Origin: Thiocapsa rosea
Lineage (GTDB): Bacteria > Pseudomonadota > Gammaproteobacteria > Chromatiales > Chromatiaceae
Reading direction: 5' to 3'
Assembly: GCF_003634315.1 (NCBI RefSeq)
Contig: NZ_RBXL01000002.1
Location: forward strand, 1-64,000
Length of the DNA: 64,000 bases
In this document: piece by piece, positions 27,774 to 36,435 of the stretch
Position numbering within the stretch: the stretch's first letter is position 1
How the letters are laid out: each line of letters starts with the position of its first letter
Position numbers and translations under genes: made by a program
Notes under the pieces: model-generated
Told to the model about the DNA's origin: nothing
The model's input: only the letters and a program-made list of their open reading frames with translations
The model's database searches: none

Positions 27774-28719
27774 CACCGGGTGGCCGCGGGTGATTGCTCA
27801 CCCGCGGCTCCCACAGATCCGGACGTGCCCAACTCGGCCATCCGGCTCCTCAGGCTAAGCAGATGCTACACCCCGTAGTGGTGGTGCACCCTGACACCAC
27901 GAGGCATCTTGCTCGTGGGTCTCGATCGCACTCTTCTGTCGTTGTGTTGAGAGGACGATGCGGCTCGATGTCCGCGCCCTCGTTCCCTCCAGAAGCTGCC
28001 TAGACCGGTCGGCCGCTTCCCTCCCACGGGTCCTCTGGGGCGAGTTCCCCGCGCTCGGCGGTACTATCAGCCGACTCTGACTGCTCAGCCGTCATCGCGC
28101 CGCACTTCGTTGCCTTCGTTTGGCGCTACCTTGCCGTCGGTCCTGTTCGCTCCCGTCGGCTGGACCAGCGCCGACAGGCCAGGGCGGCTTCTTACGCGGT
28201 GCCCGCGCCGCGTCTCGGGCAAGGAACAACTAATCGCTCCCAGGTTCCTGGACGACCCGTGCGTACATGCCCTGCTCTCAGACCCCGGCGGAGTCTCGAC
28301 ATCAGGCCGTTACGATGCCGAAACTGTTGCCTTCCGGTGTTCCGAATACGTCGGCTCCGCTGAACTCAGTAACGGGGCTCCATCACATGGCCTGCACACC
28401 CCCTGCGTACGCTTCGCAGGCGGGATCGCTCCCGCACCACGCAACACTCGGTTCCGGCGGATGGCCAGTCCTTACCGGCTCGGGACTTGCACCCGGTGGG
28501 GCGCAAAAAGGAGTTTCCGATTGGCTTATCCGTTCGCTATCTTCCTCTCCTTCCAGGCTTTGCCTGGCGCAACGGTCTTATGAACAAAGCCCGGCAAACA
28601 AGCGATAGCCCGGTAAGCTCCTTGCTAATCAGGAGCCCCAGAGGCCGGCATTCGAAATTCCCCGGTTAACCGGGGGCTGGATACTAGCTATCGCGTGGTA
28701 TCTCCACCATACGCGGCAC
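27774..28719 (-). mobile_element. Group II intron, reverse transcriptase largely deleted
   Basis: Minus strand. The 5' end GTGCCGCG (28719) is followed by domain I helices (GCGATAGC pairs with GCTATCGC about 70 bases on; 'GGTGCAAGTCCCGAGCCGG'). At the far end, GAGCCGGATGGCC ... GGGCACGTCCGGATCTG is a domain V hairpin, and CCGCGGGTGAGCAATCACCCGCGG is domain VI. Only a few dozen degenerate RT codons remain in domain IV. The ribozyme parts look nearly complete, so it may fold, but it could move only with protein supplied in trans. Confidence 0.7.
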
Positions 28720-28784
28720 AACAACGTCCCATCGTCGGAAGTAAGATTCCTTGTTGGATCAACGGGCGAACATACACTTTCATG

Positions 28785-29144
28785 TCACTCTCCAGTGTCA
28801 AGGTTGCTGATGTATCGCGCTAGGCGACATTTTTTGAGGAGGCTGAAGGTAATCTTCGCCTTCTCTGGAAAGGTCTGGCATGCCTGCGGTCGGCAGGCAT
28901 AAATCAGGCATTTTTTAGTTAGGTTATTTAAGAAGACACAGGCTCCGTTGCTCTGACTTTTCAATATTAAACCAACACCATCAAAAATAACAAACTCTTC
29001 CTTTACAGCATCGTATTTTTTATGAAGGAAACGACCAATTTTGCTAATATCATTTTCATTAACTGGACATACGCCAAGACTTGAGCAACAAAAATCGCAG
29101 CCTTCGCATAAATCTCCGCCAGTCACGTTAGGCTTTATTGCCAT
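28785..29144 (-). CDS. YkgJ-like cysteine cluster protein
   Basis: 119 residues. Eight conserved-type cysteines in 'CEGCDFCCSSLGVCPV' and, later, 'CLIYACRPQACQTFPE' match the YkgJ family of zinc or iron-sulfur chelating proteins. Its ATG overlaps the stop of the radical SAM gene by one base (TAATG), so the two are translated together. Companions of this kind next to radical SAM maturases may assist cluster loading or peptide handling. AT-rich like its partner. Confidence 0.85.
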   Translation of the reverse strand: MAIKPNVTGGDLCEGCDFCCSSLGVCPVNENDISKIGRFLHKKYDAVKEEFVIFDGVGLILKSQSNGACVFLNNLTKKCLIYACRPQACQTFPEKAKITFSLLKKCRLARYISNLDTGE

Positions 29145-30526
29145 TACTTAAGGTCGCGCCAAGCACAATATGTTTTCCAGCCGACCGAACAGTCTTGTTG
29201 GCTTATCGCGTCGATTAGTCCTGTGTCAGAGAAATGGTCCGCGGGGCATGGCGAACATACATCCTTCGCATCACAGCTTGCACACTTTGGATAATCGTCT
29301 ATAGTGACCTTTCGCCATCGCGCCAGACTGGAAGAGTTTTTCCATACATGTGACAAACTTTCACTTATGATGTTTCCACATGGCATACGCAATGAATTGC
29401 ATGGAAACAAGTTACCGTAAGCATCTAAAGAAAAATTTCTGAATCCGGCCTGGCAAATCATCCGTGTGCTTTTATCGACTCTACTTAAAGTTCTTATGTC
29501 GTCCCTAAGGTATGGGTTCACTCTTGCGTCCCACAGCAGGGAATCGAAATCACGAGATTGGATGCGCAATTGCTCAGGAATTCTTTCGTTGTTTTCGCTC
29601 TTTGATAGCTTGACGCTGAATTTAAGCTCTAGCCCTTTCTTTGTTGCCCAGGCATGCAACTCATCGACAGATTCTTTATTTATCCTGGTTAATGGGCACG
29701 CAATCGTCGGTCGTATCCCGAATGACTGAAGCGAATCGATAGCCTTCAATGTCTTCTGCAAGCTTCCTGGAGTGCGCGTGATGCCATCGTGGATGCCGTC
29801 ACGTAGGGAATAGACGGATATTTGGACATTTCTAGGCTTAACGTCGGCTATAAGCTTTGCTCGCTCATCGCTTAAGAGAGATCCGTTCGTGAGTATGGAA
29901 ATAATGAAGCCTCTGTCGTAAGCAAGCGAAAGGATCTCAAAGAAATCAGGATGTGCCAGGCATTCGCCACCAGTGAACTCTATATCTATAACACCAATTG
30001 CCATCATTTCTTCTAATGCTGTTCTCGCCTTATTTACCGTCCAGGCACCAAGACCCGGAGTGGCGCAGTAACAGTGAGAGCACTTCAAATTACATAAACT
30101 GGTTATTTCCCAAGTGGCCGAATACGGAATCATTCTTGAGGAAAAATAATCGATTACCTCATTCTCGTCTATGCTGCTAGTTCCTTGCCTGGATACCGCG
30201 ACTGTAGTTTCTGTCGTTTCTAATTCGCTCCATTGATTATCTCCCGCGACAATGCCAAGAGCAGCCAGTTCCAGAACGAAGTTTTCGACGTCCGATTTAA
30301 CCTCAGAAAACATTTCATCGCAATTGTAAGCCTTACATACTTCACGTGAGATATCAAAAACCTCAAGCCCTTTTTCTATGAGCCGGAATATCTCGGCGGC
30401 TGTTTCTTCAAACTTAAAGAATTGCCTGTTCTCCCGATTCACGGCAAGAATTATTTCACCAATATCGCGAAAAACATAGTCTGTCTTATTAAAGAAAAGC
30501 GGGCGTAATAAGAAATCCGTGCTCAT
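29144..30526 (-). CDS. PqqD-radical SAM-SPASM peptide maturase
   Basis: 460 residues. Residues 1-95 form a PqqD/RRE-type domain that would bind a precursor leader. 'EITSLCNLKCSHCYCATPG' holds the CxxxCxxC radical SAM cluster (Cys145, 149, 152), with 'FTGGECLAHPDFFEI' as the SAM motif. The SPASM domain supplies auxiliary-cluster cysteines in 'ICQAGF', 'FPCNSLRMPCG' and 'CASCDAKDVCSPCPADHF'. Such fused enzymes modify ribosomal peptides (RiPPs). Base composition is distinctly AT-rich against the region, a sign of transfer. A candidate substrate is encoded just upstream. Confidence 0.9.
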   Translation of the reverse strand: MSTDFLLRPLFFNKTDYVFRDIGEIILAVNRENRQFFKFEETAAEIFRLIEKGLEVFDISREVCKAYNCDEMFSEVKSDVENFVLELAALGIVAGDNQWSELETTETTVAVSRQGTSSIDENEVIDYFSSRMIPYSATWEITSLCNLKCSHCYCATPGLGAWTVNKARTALEEMMAIGVIDIEFTGGECLAHPDFFEILSLAYDRGFIISILTNGSLLSDERAKLIADVKPRNVQISVYSLRDGIHDGITRTPGSLQKTLKAIDSLQSFGIRPTIACPLTRINKESVDELHAWATKKGLELKFSVKLSKSENNERIPEQLRIQSRDFDSLLWDARVNPYLRDDIRTLSRVDKSTRMICQAGFRNFSLDAYGNLFPCNSLRMPCGNIISESLSHVWKNSSSLARWRKVTIDDYPKCASCDAKDVCSPCPADHFSDTGLIDAISQQDCSVGWKTYCAWRDLK

Positions 30527-30557
30527 TATATTTACCCAAAGACAAATGGATCATCAA

Positions 30558-30687
30558 TTAATATCCACAAGCGTGTATCTGAACTTTCCTGGTCCTGAAA
30601 TCAATCTTGGGCTGCGCGTCAATGTCGCGGGTTTTTACCATGCTTTGCATGAATGCCCTTGGCAAAAATCCTGAAGAATCCTCTCAC
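30558..30687 (-). pseudogene. Candidate RiPP precursor, split between two frames
   Basis: GTG 30687 has a perfect AGGAGG 5 bases upstream and opens 'MRGFFRIFAKGIHAKHGK', stopping at 30619. The next frame, from ATG 30650 (weak AAGG), reads on through 'TRDIDAQPKIDF' to a Cys-containing end 'VQIHACGY' and stops at 30558, 31 bases before the maturase. Removing one base from the A5 run at about 30,630 joins them into one 42-residue peptide. Either a lesion, a sequencing error, or frameshift expression; as it stands either short frame alone could be the product. The 'ACGY' end recalls ACGX-type targets described for SPASM maturases. Confidence 0.45.
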
Positions 30688-30919
30688 TGCTTCCTCCTAG
30701 GTCAAAGCTGAAAACCTCAGCTTGAGTCGGCAGCGATAGCAATTCTAATATTTCAATTTATATTTCGTGGTATGGAGTGTCTGCAAGTAAAGTAGATTTC
30801 TTGCATTTTTTCTACGACGCGCCGTATATTTTTGACAATATTTTTCGAGTCTGCCTGACGGCGGTCAAGAACTCGCCCTCGCGCCCTGCCCCGAAATGTC
30901 CCCGCAAATGGGGGCAATA

Positions 30920-31195
30920 GTGGGGTATGTGGTCGAGCCTGCCTACACGACGCCCGTACTCGCTGGGTTGACGCTTACGCCTGACGGTCACCTCAAAGGG
31001 AAGCCGTAGCTCCTAGGCGACATCAGCCAGTCCATCTATGTGAGCTGCGAAACTGATCTGCGTGCCGATCTGCGACGTCTTGGAATCACGGCCGCGCTGC
31101 ACCAGGGCGAGTGGGGGCCGAGTGACGGCAGAATTGCCCGTACGGGTGCCCTTGCGGATCGTTATCGATCTTGGCGGGCAGGTTCCTCACGATAA
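30920..31195 (+). pseudogene. Degenerate plasmid-type gene fragment
   Basis: One frame with an internal TAG (31007) encodes 'VEPAYTTPVLAGLTLTPDGHLKG' and then 'ISQSIYVSCETDLRADLRRL' plus 'GITAALHQGEWGPSDGRIARTG'. The second piece matches the relic at about 22,740. No known domain. The 200 bases before it (30,720-30,919) are AT-rich at first and hold no gene I can support. Confidence 0.45.
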
Positions 31196-31313
31196 CGGTT
31201 AGCGGTCAGCGGGGTCATCATTCAACCGGTCGATCTAGAACTGTCGTCGGCATCGGGCGGCACTGGCCGTCCTGTCCGAACCCGCCCGCGCCCGTGATAG
31301 GAGCCCGCAGTGC

Positions 31314-31480
31314 GACCGCTTTGGAGCGGCAGAAGAAGGAGAAGCGCAGGCGGCGATCGAGGCGTTCAACGCCGACGCCCGGCCAGATGCGTACACGGTC
31401 GACCGTGGCGTAAAGCGCATCCTCGCAAAGGTGAGGAAAGAGAACTGCTCGGGCGGGTATCTACGACGAGGTAAGACTTC
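31314..31480 (+). pseudogene. Fragment of plasmid transfer or replication-type gene
   Basis: 'DRFGAAEEGEAQAAIEAFNA' followed by 'DARPDAYTVDRGVKRILAKV' is a coherent alpha-helical stretch of a kind seen in plasmid-encoded proteins, then the frame drifts into unlikely sequence. No start codon or ribosome site; I cannot name the family. Confidence 0.3.
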
Positions 31481-31499
31481 CGAGCATAGTCTGGGTGCT

Positions 31500-32210
31500 G
31501 TTTCACCCGATGAGCCTGTTTGGCCACGACGACTGAGCCGGACCATCCGGATGTCACTGTCGTGGCAGAGACGATCGCTTGGCTGCCCACGATGCTTGGC
31601 AACCTCGTCGCGGCGCTACCGCGCCTCTCCTAAACAACAGGGCCATAAGCCCGCATCTCTTGGCCGAAGGTGCCGTCCGCGCAGCAAACACAGATAGACC
31701 GATCGCGAAAAACGTTAGTCACGACCAAGCCGCCCTGTCTTGCGAGCCAGACCGTCCCTTTTCCTTCGCCGCTTCCGCACCATGAAGGTTCCTGCACGCG
31801 CTATCTGGGCACGATAGCGATATGCTCCTCTGCCTCGTTCAAACCCAGCCGCTCTCAGGCAGGCATCGTCGTCCCTTCAGATCGTTACTTGCAATCAGGT
31901 CGCCGGGCTAGTCCCCCGGCACGGAAGCTCAGCTCGGCAAGCGATTCGAGTTGCCGGATTCGCCCTCCGGGAAGCTTCGAGCCACGTGTTTCCAGCCAGC
32001 AGAGAGCCTTCACCCAGCCATTCTGTCGCACTCGATCCGTTCGAGGCTACCTGACTCGCCCCGGACCGCACCGACTCCAATCGGCCTACTCATGCAAGGC
32101 AAAGGCACATGGGCGGCTTCCCCAGGACTTGCGGCCCCGCCTCTCAGTTGTGTCGCCGCCGCGCGATTCCTCCAGCCATCTAACGCCTTCTAAAATTATC
32201 CGCAAACAGG
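31500..32210. other. Gene-free degraded stretch
   Basis: About 700 bases without a frame I can support on either strand. The long plus-strand frame 31670-32257 has Ser/Arg/Pro-rich shadow-like composition and no ribosome site. The stretch ends at the first GGTCGAAAAA promoter-like element. Confidence 0.5.
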
Positions 32211-32211
32211 C

Positions 32212-32249
32212 GGTCGAAAAATCCCGCGCAGCGCCGTACTACCATAGTG
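32212..32249 (+). promoter_or_regulatory. Two-box promoter element, copy 1
   Basis: GGTCGAAAAA (32212-32221), 15 bases, then TACTACCATA at 32237. First box perfect, second box diverged from TCTTTACCCATA. Lies 84 bases before the start of the acidic micro-protein gene. Confidence 0.6.
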
Positions 32250-32320
32250 AGAGCTGATCTTCTGGGGAGCAGAACAGCTCTACGCAAATCTACCCGTTCC
32301 CCCAAAAAAGGAGTCTACCC

Positions 32321-32452
32321 ATGTCCGAATACTCAGAATGGACCCATCGTTACAGCCTCCCAGAAGAGGATCCTGACTACCGCAGCCTGGACGACGAAAT
32401 CAACGATCTCATCGATGAGCGTGAAAACGAAGATGACGGAGGGGACGACTGA
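32321..32452 (+). CDS. Acidic micro-protein, 43 residues
   Basis: ATG 32321 has AAGGAG 8 bases upstream. The product begins 'MSEYSEWTHRYSLPEEDPDY' and is strongly acidic after that (Asp/Glu-rich, ending G-G-D-D), with no hydrophobic helix. It is the first gene downstream of the promoter-element series. Family unknown; the charge would suit a DNA mimic or a binding partner of a basic protein, but that is speculation. Confidence 0.7.
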   Translation: MSEYSEWTHRYSLPEEDPDYRSLDDEINDLIDERENEDDGGDD

Positions 32453-32712
32453 TTCGCCGTCTGGTCGGTTAACCGAGCAAACCGGTTGCATCCTCTTCCC
32501 TTCAGCCGCGCCTGCGCGCCCGCCTGGGCGCAGGCGAACTGGCGACAACAACAGATGCCATGAAAGACCTCGCCCGACCGGAAACCCGGTGATGGTCGGC
32601 ACTTTGTCGCCCGTGACAAGGTGAAGACGCAGTAACGGCGAAGGCGCTCCAACCTTACCGATAGCCTCGAGGGCTACGCCGCCAGGCGACAGGGGTGTGT
32701 CTGACCAGGGAT

Positions 32713-32750
32713 GGTCGAGCGTACATGCTCGCTGCTGTCTTTTGATCGTT
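32713..32750 (+). promoter_or_regulatory. Two-box promoter element, copy 2
   Basis: GGTCGAGCGT (32713-32722), 15 bases, TCTTTTGATCGT (32738 on). The spacing is identical to the other copies. It argues that the membrane-protein gene starts at 32840 rather than at the ATG at 32711, which overlaps this element. Confidence 0.55.
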
Positions 32751-32839
32751 GTAGGTTAATTAAATCGATAATCATCCGCCTACAGCGTCTCTACCGACGA
32801 GCACAGGTTCTCAATCTCGTACTGTTCTGGAACTCACGT

Positions 32840-33601
32840 ATGTTCAAGCTGAAGCGTAAATATAAGGATTCATCGATCGAAGGACTTCGGACCTTCATCT
32901 TCACTCGCTTCTATCCGAGGGTCGTTGTGGGTGGCTATGTGGGCATGCATCACCTTCGTAATCTGATCAGTCCACTCGGGGTCAACACGATCCTGCTGGT
33001 CTACGTTCTCTTGCTCACCCTGCTGGTCGCGCAGGAGTTGCTGCATGGCGACCCACTGTGGCGGTCCGTGCTCCTCACATTGCTTGTCGCACATGTCGTC
33101 TACGACATGCTGGCGAATGTCGAGTTGATCTACATCGCGATGGCGCAGGAAACGCCCTCCTTCGAACTCGAAGTCGTGATGCTTTCCGACTGCATGACAT
33201 TCGATGATCGACTCCGGCGGCTGCGTGTCCGGGGGGATCCCAAGGCGTTGGCACATGCGGAGCAACAGGCCGCCGTTCTGAGGGAATGCGGTGAGCAGAG
33301 TTTGGCATGGCCGGCCGGGCTGAAGATTCGCGACAAGCGCAGCGGTCAGTGTTGGAAGTTCTACGAGCACGAGCAGAACGATTACGAAGCCCACTTGGAC
33401 CTCGGGAATCAAAAACGCATGGTGATGGACACCGACGATTTTCTCTTTATTTCCGTCATCCAAGAGTTGATCGATCGGCGTTTGTCGCCGAAAAGGCGCG
33501 ATCAGATTTGGAATCGACTCTATCGTTTGGGTCTGTACATTAAACCTTGCTCAGAGAATGCGCCGATCCTGCTTCCTGGAGAAGCGGGTGTGATCGTCTA
33601 G
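32840..33601 (+). CDS. Membrane protein of the E1/AAA cluster, unknown family
   Basis: 253 residues from ATG 32840; a frame from 32711 would begin inside the promoter element. Two closely spaced hydrophobic helices ('LGVNTILLVYVLLLTLLVAQEL' region and 'SVLLTLLVAHVVYDML', about residues 47-92) are flanked by soluble parts. The C-terminal 160 residues are cytosolic with no motif I recognise ('SGQCWKFYEHEQNDYEAHL'). The inverted repeat at 33624-33662 follows and may end its transcript. Likely the membrane anchor of the neighbouring system, by context only. Confidence 0.65.
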   Translation: MFKLKRKYKDSSIEGLRTFIFTRFYPRVVVGGYVGMHHLRNLISPLGVNTILLVYVLLLTLLVAQELLHGDPLWRSVLLTLLVAHVVYDMLANVELIYIAMAQETPSFELEVVMLSDCMTFDDRLRRLRVRGDPKALAHAEQQAAVLRECGEQSLAWPAGLKIRDKRSGQCWKFYEHEQNDYEAHLDLGNQKRMVMDTDDFLFISVIQELIDRRLSPKRRDQIWNRLYRLGLYIKPCSENAPILLPGEAGVIV

Positions 33602-33623
33602 TTACATCGGCAGTTAGATCGCA

Positions 33624-33662
33624 GTTCCATCGTAGCGAAACTGCGGAGCGGCACGATGGAAC
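33624..33662. terminator. Inverted repeat after membrane-protein gene
   Basis: GTTCCATCGT (33624-33633) and ACGATGGAAC (33653-33662) are perfect 10-base arms around 19 bases, 23 bases after the stop. No T tract, so it may be an operator for the AAA gene or a processing site rather than a terminator. Confidence 0.45.
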
Positions 33663-33770
33663 CAGCGTTCAATATGATTACCCTCCTCGAAAAGGCTATA
33701 ACATTCAAGAAGTGGCCAACCCGTAATAACCGGCCTAAGCCCACCCGTTTCTCAGGAGTTAATCCCCGCC

Positions 33771-35888
33771 ATGCTTGAAACGTTCGACGTTGGTTTCGAC
33801 GAGCATGATCATCCGTTTCAGCCGGCCTTAGCGGTCGATGAGATGGCCGTGGTTCGCTTGGCTTTGGGTCTGCTGTTCGACAGCGGCGGCATCTCCCGCT
33901 TTCTCAATGCGCTTCCACACACCCCATCAAGACCGCGACTAGGGCAATTTCTGGGTTTGCAGGAGTTGTTGGCCGACGCGGCTCAACCGGACCAAGTCCT
34001 TCGGCAATTGACGGCCCGGCGAGGCGAAGTCGGCCGCTTCGACGGCCGCTTCGGCCCACCGCTCGACGATAGCCTCCAACAGTTCGCGAGTCATGTCGGG
34101 CTTTCGACCACCGAACAGCGGTTGCTCGGGTTAGCCACTCTGCTGCATCTGCGTCCGTGTCTCGCGAAACTGGCGTCCAAAGGGTTCGGCGAGGTCGATG
34201 CCGTCGGGTTGGTGAAGATCTGTGCACCGCTCTTGAGCACCAGTGAAAAGGAAATGCGTGCAGCACTTGCGCCCACTGGGATCTTGCTCCGATCCGGGTT
34301 GATGACGATTCAGCGCGATGAGCGCAGGAAGCTGCACGAACACTACGAATTGCTCCCTGGGGTGATCGAGGCGCTTTGTACCGGTGGCGATGAAATCGGG
34401 ATCTTGCTCGCCCGTTGGGTGACACCCGCATCCGCGCCGACGCTGACACTCCGTGACTACCCGCACCTGTGCCAGCCTGTCGGGTTGGCCCGGAAAACGC
34501 TGAAAGCGTGTCTTCGTAGAAATACCATCGGGACGAACTTGTTGCTTTATGGGCCACCCGGCAGCGGCAAGACGGAGTTAGCGCGCGCCTTGGCGGCAAC
34601 CCTTGGCATGGCACTCTATGCGGTGCCCTGCGCGGACGAGCAGGGTGATCCGCTCGATGGTGCCAAGCGGTTGCGTGCCTATCGGCTTGCGCAGAACGTG
34701 CTCGCCCGACGGGAGGGCGCAATCGTGTTGTTCGATGAGGTCGAGGATGTCCTCCCCACCCGACTCAGCATCAACCTAGGCAACTCCGACCTAACCAAGG
34801 GGTGGATCAACGAATCGCTTGAAACCAACCCCCTCCCAACGATCTGGGTGTGCAACGGCCTGGCAGGATTCGACGAAGCCTATTTGCGACGCTTTACACA
34901 GGTCATCGAAGTCGGTCTGCCCCCGCTATCCGTACGCAAGCGCATGATTACCTACCGGACGCGGACCTTGTCGGTCTCCGCCGATTGGTGCGCGCGGGCG
35001 GCAGCGCACCCTGGGCTTTCGCCTGCCTTGTTGTGCCAAGCGGTACGCACGGTCGCGACGGCGGGGTATCGCCGCGTGTCCGATCGCGAAGCGGCATTGG
35101 ACACCCTGCTTAACGCCAGTTTGAACGCCATCGGCGAGGGATGCCTGCCCTCGCGTAACCCGGTCGACGCGCTCGCCTATCTGCCTGATTGCCTCAACGC
35201 CGATCAGGATCTCGATGCGCTGGTTCGGGGCCTCCAACGCGATCCGCGCGGCCGTCTGTGTCTGATCGGTCCGCCTGGAACCGGCAAGACCGCGTTCGGG
35301 GCTTACGTGGCTCGCAAGATCAAGCGACCAGTCCTATTCAAGCGAGCCTCGGATCTACTCTCCCCGTTCCTCGGCGGTTCGGAGCAGCGGATCGCGGCGA
35401 TGTTCAAGGAAGCTTCACAGTCTGGATCAGCCTTGTTGCTCGATGAAGCCGACAGTTTCCTCCGCGATCGGCGTTCCGCCCGTCAAAGCTGGGAAGTCAC
35501 GCAGGTCAACGAGTTCTTGGTTCAGCTCGAAACCTTCGACGGGCTGTTCATCGCCTCGACCAATCTATTTGAGTCATTCGACTCAGCGGCCTTGCGGCGA
35601 TTCGATCTGAAGATCCGGTTCGACTATCTCCGCCCTGAACAGGCGTGGCCGCTTTTCAAGGCGACGCTGCGCCAATCAGGCTCACGTCTGACGCAACCTG
35701 CCATCTGGCAGAACCGGCTGGCTGCGCTCGATGGCTTGACGCCAGGCACGTTCGCCACGGTGATGCGTCGTCAACGTCTGACCCAAGAGCCACTCATGCC
35801 GCAACGCCTGCTCGATGCCTTGGTCGCCGAGTTGACCGCAGTCCAGCAAGCGCTTGTCCGACCCATTGGGTTCATGGCGGATCTATAG
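33771..35888 (+). CDS. Tandem AAA+ ATPase
   Basis: 705 residues. Residues 1-240 are helical without a known domain. First AAA+ module: Walker A 'LLYGPPGSGKTELARALA' (about 258-275), Walker B 'AIVLFDEVEDVLP' (about 316-328). Second module: 'LCLIGPPGTGKTAFGAYVA' (about 497-515), 'GSALLLDEADSFLRDRRSA' (about 550-568), sensor 'IASTNLFESFD' and arginine finger in 'AALRRFDLKIRF'. The layout is that of Cdc48/ClpA-like unfoldases or remodellers, soluble. Within a ubiquitin-like/E1 cluster it would suit remodelling of tagged proteins (inference). Ribosome site CAGGAG, 12 bases before the ATG. Confidence 0.88.
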   Translation: MLETFDVGFDEHDHPFQPALAVDEMAVVRLALGLLFDSGGISRFLNALPHTPSRPRLGQFLGLQELLADAAQPDQVLRQLTARRGEVGRFDGRFGPPLDDSLQQFASHVGLSTTEQRLLGLATLLHLRPCLAKLASKGFGEVDAVGLVKICAPLLSTSEKEMRAALAPTGILLRSGLMTIQRDERRKLHEHYELLPGVIEALCTGGDEIGILLARWVTPASAPTLTLRDYPHLCQPVGLARKTLKACLRRNTIGTNLLLYGPPGSGKTELARALAATLGMALYAVPCADEQGDPLDGAKRLRAYRLAQNVLARREGAIVLFDEVEDVLPTRLSINLGNSDLTKGWINESLETNPLPTIWVCNGLAGFDEAYLRRFTQVIEVGLPPLSVRKRMITYRTRTLSVSADWCARAAAHPGLSPALLCQAVRTVATAGYRRVSDREAALDTLLNASLNAIGEGCLPSRNPVDALAYLPDCLNADQDLDALVRGLQRDPRGRLCLIGPPGTGKTAFGAYVARKIKRPVLFKRASDLLSPFLGGSEQRIAAMFKEASQSGSALLLDEADSFLRDRRSARQSWEVTQVNEFLVQLETFDGLFIASTNLFESFDSAALRRFDLKIRFDYLRPEQAWPLFKATLRQSGSRLTQPAIWQNRLAALDGLTPGTFATVMRRQRLTQEPLMPQRLLDALVAELTAVQQALVRPIGFMADL

Positions 35889-35913
35889 GCGCGTCGCCTC
35901 GTCGATAGCAGCC

Positions 35914-35950
35914 GGTCGAAAAACGGGATGCTCGCGCGTCTTTACCCATA
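35914..35950 (+). promoter_or_regulatory. Two-box promoter element, copy 3
   Basis: GGTCGAAAAA (35914-35923), 15 bases, TCTTTACCCATA (35939-35950). Both boxes are identical to copy 5. Confidence 0.7.
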
Positions 35951-36008
35951 ACAGGGTTCGCAACTGGAGTACCTGACCCAATGGCCCGGCGTTCATCGAG
36001 CGACTGCC

Positions 36009-36046
36009 AGTCGAAAAAAGGTCTTCTCCAGCGTCTTCTCTATCAA
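36009..36046 (+). promoter_or_regulatory. Two-box promoter element, copy 4
   Basis: AGTCGAAAAA (36009-36018), 15 bases, TCTTCTCTATCAA (36034 on). A weaker copy 95 bases after copy 3 and 95 before the next gene. Confidence 0.5.
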
Positions 36047-36140
36047 GGCGGTCCGCTGCATCCGCCTTGCCGTGTCGTCGATCAAGCATCTTGCAGCAGT
36101 CGACGATCACGGTGTCGCAGCATTTTACAGGAGCAATACC

Positions 36141-36377
36141 ATGATGGTTTCGACCAATCCGGATGTCCGCGCGCTCGTTCGCTGGGCACTGAAGCAATAC
36201 CCCTGGCTCTGTTTGGAACCGGGCAGCAAGCATTGGCGTCTGCGCAGTGAGCGGTCGCAAGATTTCACCCCGATTCCGGTTTCGCCATCCGAGTTCAAGG
36301 TCGTCAAGCAACTCCGCGCCCAGATCCGTCGGCTCGCGCAGCAGGGGCGAGGGCTAATCGACTCGAAGCGACGCTGA
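36141..36377 (+). CDS. Small HicA-like basic protein
   Basis: 78 residues from ATG 36141 with AGGAG 8 bases upstream. The order 'LEPGSKHWRLRSERSQDF' then 'TPIPVSPSEFKVVKQLRAQI' recalls the dsRBD-like HicA fold (a G-S-x-H loop, a strand, then a helix), but HicA identity is not certain and there is no HicB beside it. Strongly basic, so RNA or DNA binding is plausible. It has its own pair of two-box promoters. Confidence 0.6.
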   Translation: MMVSTNPDVRALVRWALKQYPWLCLEPGSKHWRLRSERSQDFTPIPVSPSEFKVVKQLRAQIRRLAQQGRGLIDSKRR

Positions 36378-36435
36378 ATAGACGAGAGAACGATATATAA
36401 GTCACTGATTATAAATCTATAAGTTAAGAAACTAC

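Noticed and set aside
31670-32257. 195-residue plus-strand ORF
   Set aside because: Ser/Arg/Pro-rich with no ribosome site; overlaps a promoter-like element.
32711-32839. N-terminal extension of the membrane protein from ATG 32711
   Set aside because: Overlaps the two-box element at 32713 and has no ribosome site; start moved to 32840.
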